A DNA stretch of 8,682 bases from Flemingiibacterium sp045587285 (GTDB lineage: Bacteria; Bacillota; Clostridia; Oscillospirales; CAG-272), in contig JAZNBZ010000177.1 in assembly GCA_045587285.1 (NCBI GenBank), forward strand, positions 1-8,682, written 5' to 3'. Of the stretch, positions 1 through 5,118 are shown piece by piece. The position numbers and the translations under genes are program-made. Numbering within the stretch: position 1 is the stretch's first letter; the number at the start of each line of letters is the position of its first letter. The notes under the pieces were generated by a model. That model was not told the origin of the DNA. It did no database searches and was given only the letters and a program-made list of their open reading frames with translations.

Positions 1-1
1 G

Positions 2-505
2 GGTAAAACGGTATCGTTTGGTCAATATGCCGCCGTAGCATACGGCTTCGTGCCGTTTGATTTCGGGGTTTTTTCGCCTGAACGCGTAGCTTTTGTCGGC
101 GATATGCTGTCGAGTGCGCGAAAAATAAGCGAGCTTACGTCGAGCGAGCGTGATATGTGGGACGGATTGGCATCGCGCTATGTTCATAGGGGCGATGACG
201 GGTGCGCAGTAGCAGACATTGTGGTGCTTCGCGGTGAAGCGCCCCGTAAAATGCTCGATATACTCCGCTCAAGTCCCGCCATGAGGGAGCTTGAAGAGCA
301 GATAAACGATCTATTCGCAGAGGTGCGCGAGATACTTAGGCATTGCTCCAATGCGGTGCTTCACGAAACGCTTGATTACTACGTCAGTACGTTTATGTGC
401 GACGTGCGCGGAATGATGGTGAACGAGGCGGTTGAGGGTGCAGAGCTTATGCTCCCCGAGAAGCCGTCGGAGAGCAACGCCGGATACTACGTTGTTATAG
501 AATAA
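2..505 (+). CDS. 3' part of an unrecognised protein (start lies before the window)
   Basis: The frame is open from the left edge to a TAA at 503-505, giving 167 visible residues ending in YYVVIE, so the gene starts upstream. A GTG at 50-52 is in frame, but codons before it continue the protein (GKTVSFGQYAAVAYGF), and no ribosome binding site precedes it, so it is probably an internal valine. The visible part is mostly predicted helix, rich in charged residues (for example around RELEEQINDLFAEVREILRH), with three cysteines and no evident membrane segment, signal peptide or metal motif. I do not recognise the family. It is followed directly by an intrinsic terminator, so it is the last gene of its transcript. 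Codon use resembles the neighbouring genes, which supports it being a real gene. Confidence 0.75.
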   Translation, partial: GKTVSFGQYAAVAYGFVPFDFGVFSPERVAFVGDMLSSARKISELTSSERDMWDGLASRYVHRGDDGCAVADIVVLRGEAPRKMLDILRSSPAMRELEEQINDLFAEVREILRHCSNAVLHETLDYYVSTFMCDVRGMMVNEAVEGAELMLPEKPSESNAGYYVVIE

Positions 506-507
506 GC

Positions 508-540
508 AAAGCCTTCGGCGCATATTGCCGAAGGCTTTTT
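508..540 (+). terminator. Intrinsic terminator of the first gene, probably bidirectional
   Basis: A perfect 12-bp stem (508-519 with 527-538, core GCCTTCGGC/GCCGAAGGC) with a 7-nt loop ends in a T run at 536-540. It starts 3 nt after the TAA of the first gene. The minus-strand gene ends at 542, so the same hairpin can stop transcription from that side, though its T tail in that direction (CTTTGCTTATTC) is poorer. Confidence 0.9.
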
Positions 541-541
541 G

Positions 542-1822
542 TTACGGAATTATAGGCGTGTCGTTTACAACTATTTCGTCAAGGCAGTACTTCGTCTTGG
601 CAGGCTCCTCTCGCTTTACCCATTTGCCTCTTGTGAAGTCGGGGAACTCCACGGGCGCGCCGCCCATTGAGATGGATGCGGCGGAGAGCGGTGTTACCGC
701 CATCCACGCGGCGGTGTCGTATGCGTCGATAGGCGTGTCAACGCCCGCTTTTACGCTTTCGACGAATGCTCTGCACACAAGCCAATCTATACCGCCGTGA
801 CCTTCCTTCACCTCGAGCTTTGCGTACTCGGCGTGAAGCGGATGGTCGTGTTTTTCGTAAAATTCCTTCTCGTTGTTCGCGGTAGGCTCCGGCATTCCCT
901 CAAGGAAGAACGTGCCGAAGTTGCCTTCCTCAACGCAGCAGCCCTTCGTGCCGCGAACGGTGAAGGAACGGCTGTAATACGGTCTTGGGAGCGTCGTGTC
1001 GAGCGTGATGCGAATGGTTTCGCCGCCTGCACAGGTGATTACGGTGGTGATGACGTCGCCCTGCGCGAACTCCTTTCCCTGAAGCGGATGATCCTTTGAA
1101 ACGTGCTCCTCGAAATACGCTTTGAGTGCACGGCTCTTGCTCGCGAACGAGGAGAGCTTCATCATTCTGTTGCCGCGGTTGATGCCGAGCACCTTCGAGA
1201 TAGGTCCAAGCTCGTGCGTCGGGTACTGCTCGCAGTTGCGTGCGGCGTATTCGTACTGTCTGTAGTGCTCGGTGTCCTCAACGCCGTCCTTTACGACGAC
1301 GAGGTCGCACGAGGGCAGGTGGTGAGAATAAGCGCCGTCGCAGTGTACGATCTCGCCGAAAAGACCTTCCTTCACCATTTTGAGCGCCATCATCTCGCGT
1401 CTGCCGTAGCAGCAGTTTTCGAGCATCATAAGCGGCGAGCCCGTGCGCTCGTAGGTATCAACGAGCGCGTAGCACTCGGACAGGTCGTACGCGCCGCCAA
1501 CCTCAATGGCGGTGTATTTGCCTGCGTTCATCGCGTCAACTGCGATGGCTGCGCGGCCGCACCACGGCGTCATAACGATTACCGCATCAACGTCCGCGTC
1601 CGCCAGCACCTCGCGGTAGTCGTTCGTTGTCTTGGGCGTGGTACAGCCCTTGTCCGCCAAAAGCTTGAGCATTTCCTCGAGTCTTTTCTCGCGCGTGTCG
1701 CATATCCAGGCTATCTCAACGTCGGGCATATCGCAAAAATTGTGCTCCATAACGTAGTAGCCGCGTCTGCCGCATCCGATATAGCCGATGCGTACCTTGT
1801 CCTTCTTTTCTCTCTGTATCAT
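542..1822 (-). CDS. Gfo/Idh/MocA-fold protein resembling GH109 alpha-N-acetylgalactosaminidase
   Basis: The protein has 426 residues with an N-terminal Rossmann NAD(P)-binding fold: the glycine motif GYIGCGRRG lies at about 13-21, with an acidic residue after the second strand (ICD, D42). GH109-like signatures follow: MMLENCCYGRR at 132-142, GAYSHHL at 163-169 and YPTHELGP at 200-207 followed by INRG. In characterised GH109 enzymes a Tyr and a His from these regions act in an NAD+-dependent oxidation/elimination mechanism; the counterparts here would be Y165 and H203 (my alignment by eye). GH109 enzymes remove terminal alpha-GalNAc. No signal peptide is visible, so it should act in the cytoplasm, unlike exported Bacteroidetes members. 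The ATG at 1822 was chosen because GGAGG sits 8 nt upstream; an in-frame ATG at 1864 has no such site. It is divergent from an AraC gene. A plain sugar dehydrogenase of the same superfamily remains possible. Confidence 0.85.
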   Translation of the reverse strand: MIQREKKDKVRIGYIGCGRRGYYVMEHNFCDMPDVEIAWICDTREKRLEEMLKLLADKGCTTPKTTNDYREVLADADVDAVIVMTPWCGRAAIAVDAMNAGKYTAIEVGGAYDLSECYALVDTYERTGSPLMMLENCCYGRREMMALKMVKEGLFGEIVHCDGAYSHHLPSCDLVVVKDGVEDTEHYRQYEYAARNCEQYPTHELGPISKVLGINRGNRMMKLSSFASKSRALKAYFEEHVSKDHPLQGKEFAQGDVITTVITCAGGETIRITLDTTLPRPYYSRSFTVRGTKGCCVEEGNFGTFFLEGMPEPTANNEKEFYEKHDHPLHAEYAKLEVKEGHGGIDWLVCRAFVESVKAGVDTPIDAYDTAAWMAVTPLSAASISMGGAPVEFPDFTRGKWVKREEPAKTKYCLDEIVVNDTPIIP

Positions 1823-1830
1823 AACGTACT

Positions 1831-1835
1831 CCTCC
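1831..1835 (-). promoter_or_regulatory. Ribosome binding site that fixes the GH109-like start
   Basis: On the minus strand GGAGG (in GGAGGAGT, 1835-1828) lies 8 nt before the ATG at 1822. The longer reading from 1864 would place this site inside the coding region. Confidence 0.85.
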
Positions 1836-1857
1836 GATTTGATGGGTAAAACTCCGG

Positions 1858-1886
1858 TTGACATTTGCCAAATGTTGTGGTAAGAT
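1858..1886 (+). promoter_or_regulatory. Possible upstream promoter of the first AraC gene
   Basis: TTGACA at 1858-1863 is followed after 17 nt by TAAGAT at 1881-1886 (4 of 6 to consensus). It would give an approximately 75-nt leader to the ATG at 1970. The -35 overlaps the palindrome at 1861-1875. Confidence 0.4.
1861..1875. promoter_or_regulatory. Inverted repeat ACATTTG-C-CAAATGT, candidate operator
   Basis: Two perfect 7-bp arms (1861-1867 and 1869-1875) flank a single base. On the minus strand it lies just downstream of the predicted transcription start of the GH109-like gene, a position typical of a repressor site. On the plus strand it overlaps the TTGACA of a possible araC promoter (1858-1863). 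The binding protein is unknown. Confidence 0.5.
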
Positions 1887-1887
1887 T

Positions 1888-1916
1888 ATTATAGAATATC
1901 TATTTGCAATTTTCAA
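1888..1916 (-). promoter_or_regulatory. Sigma-A-type promoter of the GH109-like gene
   Basis: On the minus strand TTGAAA (1916-1911) and TATAAT (1893-1888) are separated by exactly 17 nt. Transcription would start near 1881, about 60 nt before the ATG at 1822. The inverted repeat TTTGCA-N10-TGCAAA (1903-1924) surrounds the -35 box. Confidence 0.75.
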
Positions 1917-1924
1917 TGTGCAAA
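1903..1924. promoter_or_regulatory. Inverted repeat TTTGCA-N10-TGCAAA over the -35 box
   Basis: Six-base arms at 1903-1908 and 1919-1924 have a centre-to-centre spacing of about 16 bp and enclose the minus-strand -35 box at 1911-1916. Binding here could affect both divergent promoters. Recognition by the adjacent AraC protein is inference; many AraC proteins prefer direct repeats. Confidence 0.35.
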
Positions 1925-1937
1925 CGAACACCAAATT

Positions 1938-1943
1938 TATAAT
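1938..1943 (+). promoter_or_regulatory. -10 box of a second candidate araC promoter
   Basis: A perfect TATAAT at 1938-1943 lies 26 nt before the ATG at 1970. There is no convincing -35 box 16-18 nt upstream, which would suit an activator-dependent or weak promoter. It could also be chance in AT-rich DNA. Confidence 0.4.
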
Positions 1944-1969
1944 ATCAGATACTTTTTGGAGATAAAACG

Positions 1970-2818
1970 ATGCGATGCTTTGATATAGATATCCCGTTCC
2001 GTATAAAGGGAATATATACCGCGTACGACAACCACTGGGACAGCAGCGGCGTGTTTAACGGCGAGAGTCACGATTTTTGGGAGCTTGTAACCGTTTTGTC
2101 GGGGCAGGTGGAGATAGTCGAGGACGATAACTGCTACGTGCTTGGCGAGGGAATGATGATATGTCACGCGCCGGGCGAGTTCCACCGAATAAAAAGCGCG
2201 GGCGGCACGTCGCCGCACTTTCTCGTTATGACGTTCCGTCACGAGGGGACGCTTCCCGAACGCCTTTGCGACGGCGTTTTTAGTCTCGACTCTGAGCTTG
2301 TCGAGGAGTATTTGCGGATATTTTACCCCGTACGCGAGTTTTACCTTTCGTCGTGCGCGGCGATTAAGCACGGGGCGGTGCCGCCGTCAGTCGGACAGAC
2401 CGAGTGTGAGAGCGTTTTGCGCCTTGAGCATTTTCTTTTGAGACTTTCGCGAATGGACGTATCCGAGGGAAACCGCTCGATGTCCGTGTCGGCACGCGAA
2501 TACCGCCATCTCGTTCGTATAATGAGGGAGCGTGTGCGCGAGAATATAACCCTATGTGAGCTGGCGAAGGCTCGGCATATCAGCGAAAGCTACGCTAAAA
2601 AGCTCTTTCGTACGTACGCAGGCGAGGGCTTCACCTGCTACTATGCAAGACTGCGTATTAGCGAAATACACCGACTTTTTGACCTCGGCGAGACGGTATC
2701 CTCGGTTGCCGAGACGATGAACTTTTCCTCGGGCGCATACCTGTCAGCGTTTTTCAAAAAGCATACGGGTATGACTCCGAGCGAATATATTGCCAAAAGA
2801 GGCGTGCGCGTAAAATAA
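1970..2818 (+). CDS. AraC family transcriptional regulator with cupin sensor domain
   Basis: The protein has 282 residues, a normal AraC length. The N-terminal half (about 10-100) reads as a cupin-like sensor: HDFWELVTVLSGQVEI, then a GEGMMICHAPGEFHRI turn with the conserved Pro-x-x-x-His pattern. The C-terminal ~90 residues form the double helix-turn-helix domain: helices around 197-216 (LAKARHISESYAKKLF) and 241-265 (VSSVAETMNFSSGAYLSAFF), closed by the family signature KKHTGMTPSEYIAKR. GGAG at 1958-1961 lies 8 nt before the ATG. The gene is divergent from the GH109-like gene across 147 bp holding back-to-back promoters and two inverted repeats, so it probably controls that gene and perhaps itself. 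The ligand is unknown; an amino sugar is plausible only from context. Confidence 0.92.
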   Translation: MRCFDIDIPFRIKGIYTAYDNHWDSSGVFNGESHDFWELVTVLSGQVEIVEDDNCYVLGEGMMICHAPGEFHRIKSAGGTSPHFLVMTFRHEGTLPERLCDGVFSLDSELVEEYLRIFYPVREFYLSSCAAIKHGAVPPSVGQTECESVLRLEHFLLRLSRMDVSEGNRSMSVSAREYRHLVRIMRERVRENITLCELAKARHISESYAKKLFRTYAGEGFTCYYARLRISEIHRLFDLGETVSSVAETMNFSSGAYLSAFFKKHTGMTPSEYIAKRGVRVK

Positions 2819-2850
2819 GGCTTGCCGCGATGCGGCAAGCCTTTAGCTTT
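2817..2850. terminator. Bidirectional terminator between convergent AraC genes
   Basis: A perfect 12-bp stem, AAGGCTTGCCGC (2817-2828) with GCGGCAAGCCTT (2832-2843), has a 3-nt GAT loop. The plus-strand tail is TTAGCTTTTT and the minus-strand tail TATTTTACG. It uses the last bases of the plus-strand stop codon and touches the minus-strand stop at 2843-2845, so both genes share it. Confidence 0.9.
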
Positions 2851-3682
2851 TTCTGTACTGTGTGGGTGACATTCCGGTTTTGTTCTTGAACAGCTTGCTG
2901 AAAAACAGTGGATCCTCATAGCCCACGAGTATACCGATCTGCTTTACGCTCATATCCGTCGTGCGAAGCAGCTCGCACGCGTGTCTCATTCGAAGATCGA
3001 TAATGTACGCACCGGGCGACATCCCCGTGTGGCGCTTGAATATCACCGAGTACCTTGAATTGCTCAGGTTCTCCATCGCTGCAAGCTGTGGCACTCGAAT
3101 GTCCTCAGTATAGGATGCGTCGATGTAGCGAAGCGAGCGAAGGAGCGGATTTTCTTCTTCCTTGCCAAAGGAGCGCGAGATCTCGGTCAGTATCTGTATC
3201 AGACGGGCGGCGAGTGCGTGGATTTGCGTTGCGCTTTCCTCGGAAAACACGTCGAACATTGCCAGAAAATGGTGCATAGCGCGGTTTTCGCGCGACGAGT
3301 GCCGTACAAACGGAAGCGGAGACATTCCCATTTCGTCAAGATAAAATTTTGCCGCCGAGCCGGTGAAGTGCGTCCACAGATAGCCGAGCGTTTCGCCTCC
3401 CTCGTAGGTGTACGTATACGGATGGCTTGGCGGAATGACTACCGTGTCGCCGGCGTTGGCGCTTACCCAATCGTCGTTTGTTTTTATACGAAGCGTGCCC
3501 GTCGTGACGTGCATAAGATAGTAGTCAAGGCGACCGGTCGGATTGTCGGTCGTGAATGGAAAGTCAGCGAAAAAGCTTCCCGCGCAGTTGACGATAAGCG
3601 GCGCGGCGTCGGACGCTCTGCTGCAGGTGCTCGGTGACGGCTCGGAGCCGTCGTCGAAGGAATAGTAGGAACGGGTTTTCAT
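2843..3682 (-). CDS. Second AraC family transcriptional regulator with cupin sensor domain
   Basis: The protein has 279 residues. Its N-terminal domain (about 29-115) resembles the arabinose-binding cupin of AraC proteins: RLDYYLMHVTTGTLRI, DTVVIPPSHPYTY and the typical LGYLWTHFTG strand. The DNA-binding domain occupies about 180-279, with helices near 198-216 (PQLAAMENLSNSRYSVIFKRHTG) and 245-267 (MSVKQIGILVGYEDPLFFSKLF), ending with FKNKTGMSPTQYRKS. AGGAGG (3692-3687) lies 4 nt before the ATG, closer than usual but clear. It is divergent from the kinase gene across 181 bp, so the kinase gene is the likely target. It is not a close copy of the AraC protein encoded at 1970-2818; the two share only family-level features, arguing against recent duplication. 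Confidence 0.92.
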   Translation of the reverse strand: MKTRSYYSFDDGSEPSPSTCSRASDAAPLIVNCAGSFFADFPFTTDNPTGRLDYYLMHVTTGTLRIKTNDDWVSANAGDTVVIPPSHPYTYTYEGGETLGYLWTHFTGSAAKFYLDEMGMSPLPFVRHSSRENRAMHHFLAMFDVFSEESATQIHALAARLIQILTEISRSFGKEEENPLLRSLRYIDASYTEDIRVPQLAAMENLSNSRYSVIFKRHTGMSPGAYIIDLRMRHACELLRTTDMSVKQIGILVGYEDPLFFSKLFKNKTGMSPTQYRKS

Positions 3683-3703
3683 ACGTCCTCCTAAAAAAGT
3701 AAA

Positions 3704-3732
3704 ATACTACATCATAAAAGTGAAATCATCAA
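3704..3732 (-). promoter_or_regulatory. Possible promoter of the second AraC gene
   Basis: On the minus strand TTGATG (3732-3727) and TAGTAT (3709-3704) are 17 nt apart, each matching 4 of 6 consensus bases. Transcription would start near 3697 with a very short leader. Its -35 abuts the plus-strand -35 at 3733-3738, back to back. Confidence 0.35.
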
Positions 3733-3761
3733 TTGACGTATCATTGCAAAAATTGTATCAT
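3733..3761 (+). promoter_or_regulatory. Sigma-A-type promoter of the kinase gene
   Basis: TTGACG (3733-3738) and TATCAT (3756-3761) are separated by exactly 17 nt, each 5 of 6 to consensus. The start would be near 3768, giving an approximately 95-nt AT-rich leader. Between the boxes lies ATTGCAAA (3743-3750), repeated at 3807-3814. Confidence 0.65.
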
Positions 3762-3852
3762 AATATCGGGCAAAAGTCAAGCCCATATGTTACTACATTG
3801 TTGTATATTGCAAATAATCTGTTTTATATCACAAACAAAAAATACAATACAC

Positions 3853-3857
3853 AGGAG
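3853..3857 (+). promoter_or_regulatory. Ribosome binding site that fixes the kinase start
   Basis: AGGAG lies 6 nt before the ATG at 3864. The in-frame ATG at 3720 has no such site, sits upstream of the predicted promoter -35 and would add 48 residues not expected in this family. Confidence 0.85.
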
Positions 3858-3863
3858 CAAATT

Positions 3864-4964
3864 ATGACAAGAGAAGAAAGAATTTCGAAAATAGACGAAG
3901 CGCTTAGCGCGTATTCGCGCGTCGGGGCGGTGCGCGAATGCTCGCCCTACGGCAACGGACATATCAACGATACGTTTCTCGTGGTTACCGACGAAAAGCG
4001 GTATATTTTACAGAGAATAAACGACGGCGTATTTCCGCGTCCTTACGAGATAATGGAAAATATATGTGCCGTAACGGCACACATCCGCGCAAAAGCGGAG
4101 GCTTCGGGCGGCGATGCGGCGCGCTGTACGCTCACCGTGGTGCCGACCGACGGCGGCGACGCGTTTGCGCGCGACAGCATCGGCTCGTATTGGCGCCTTT
4201 ACGATTTCGTTGAAGGAACCGTATCGAAGGATATGCCCGACGGTGCGAAGGATTTCGGAGCGGCGGCTAAAGCCTTCGGCGAGTTTCAGTGCGCGCTCGC
4301 GGACTTTTCGGCGGATACTCTCCACGAGGCTATAAAGGACTTCCACAACACGCCCGTACGCTTTGAAAATCTCGTTAAGTCTATCGAGCGCGACGCGTGC
4401 GGCAGAGCGGCGTCGGTAAAGCCCGAGATAGATTTCGCTCTCGCGCACGAGGAATTTGCCAAAACGCTCGAGGCTGCACACGCAGACGGGCGTCTGCCGC
4501 TTCGCGTTACCCACAACGACACCAAGCTTAACAATATCCTCTTCGATGCAGGCGACCTCTCGCCCGTGTGCGTTATCGATCTTGATACGGTAATGCCCGG
4601 CTATTCGGTCAACGATTTCGGCGACTCCATTCGCTTTGGCGCGAATACTGCCGTCGAGGACGAGCGCGATTTGTCGCTCGTAAGCCTTGACCTTGAGCTT
4701 TTCGAGGCGTATGCGAAGGGCTTTATCGAGGGCTGCGGCGGCAGACTCACGAAAAGCGAGCTTGAGCTTTTGCCGTACGGCGCTATGATGATGACCTACG
4801 AGTGCGGCATCCGCTTCCTCGCGGACTATCTCGACGGCGACGTCTACTTCAGAGTTCACCGCGAGGGACACAATCTCGACCGCGCGAGAAATCAGTTCGC
4901 GCTCGTTGCCGATATGGAGAAAAAGCTTGACGATATGATGCGTATCGTGCAGAAATATATGTGA
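3864..4964 (+). CDS. N-acetylhexosamine 1-kinase-like phosphotransferase (APH fold)
   Basis: The 366-residue protein has the aminoglycoside-phosphotransferase/choline-kinase fold. The N-lobe carries the nucleotide loop YGNGHINDTF (29-38) and YILQRIN (47-53). The C-lobe has the catalytic loop THNDTKLNNILFD (216-228), with D219 as the expected catalytic base, and the metal-binding segment VIDLDTVMPGY (237-247), followed by NDFGDSIRFGA. These features match the NahK/LnpB group, which phosphorylates GlcNAc or GalNAc at C1 using ATP, feeding UDP-sugar synthesis or breakdown of host glycans. No signal peptide is visible. The gene is divergent from an AraC regulator and close to a GH109-like gene, which fits a role in using released hexosamine. 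Substrate choice cannot be read from sequence; a related sugar kinase is the main alternative. Confidence 0.85.
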   Translation: MTREERISKIDEALSAYSRVGAVRECSPYGNGHINDTFLVVTDEKRYILQRINDGVFPRPYEIMENICAVTAHIRAKAEASGGDAARCTLTVVPTDGGDAFARDSIGSYWRLYDFVEGTVSKDMPDGAKDFGAAAKAFGEFQCALADFSADTLHEAIKDFHNTPVRFENLVKSIERDACGRAASVKPEIDFALAHEEFAKTLEAAHADGRLPLRVTHNDTKLNNILFDAGDLSPVCVIDLDTVMPGYSVNDFGDSIRFGANTAVEDERDLSLVSLDLELFEAYAKGFIEGCGGRLTKSELELLPYGAMMMTYECGIRFLADYLDGDVYFRVHREGHNLDRARNQFALVADMEKKLDDMMRIVQKYM

Positions 4965-5056
4965 TAGAGGGCGTATTTCGCCACGCCGCATCAAAAAATA
5001 TTACCAAAACGGTGCAAACATTGTAAAAAATAACTCTTTTTTGAGAGATTAAAATA

Positions 5057-5065
5057 TGATATAAT
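5057..5065 (+). promoter_or_regulatory. Extended -10 promoter of typA
   Basis: TGATATAAT at 5057-5065 matches the extended -10 consensus TGnTATAAT exactly. No good -35 is present at the usual distance, only a T-rich run at 5037-5042, as expected for an extended -10 promoter. Transcription should start near 5072, about 47 nt before the TTG start codon. Confidence 0.7.
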
Positions 5066-5098
5066 AAAAGTTACGGTAGAATAATCGTAACTTTTATT
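5063..5098. repeat. 13-bp inverted repeat over the typA -10/start region
   Basis: Arms AATAAAAGTTACG (5063-5075) and CGTAACTTTTATT (5086-5098) are perfect with a 10-nt loop (5076-5085). The left arm overlaps the -10 box. It can be read as an operator at the start site. For transcripts coming from the kinase gene it can be read as a weak terminator, a GTTACG/CGTAAC stem followed by TTTTATTTATT. Confidence 0.7.
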
Positions 5099-5118
5099 TA
5101 TTGTAAGGAGAAATTCCC

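Noticed and set aside
1103..1849. 248-codon open frame on the plus strand, antisense to the GH109-like gene
   Set aside because: It lies wholly within a well-supported gene, its translation has no family motif, and no ribosome binding site or promoter fits. Antisense open frames are common in GC-rich coding DNA like this.
1823..1864. 14-residue N-terminal extension of the GH109-like protein
   Set aside because: It would cover the GGAGG site that serves the ATG at 1822 and has no site of its own.
3720..3863. 48-residue N-terminal extension of the kinase
   Set aside because: It overlaps the kinase promoter, is AT-rich spacer in composition, and the ATG at 3864 has a clear AGGAG site.
4970..4987. 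GGCG-TATTT-CGCC hairpin as the kinase terminator
   Set aside because: The stem has only 4-5 bp and is not followed by a T run on the plus strand.
4008..4994. 328-codon open frame antisense to the kinase gene
   Set aside because: The plus-strand kinase motifs are intact and the antisense protein shows none; no start signal is present.
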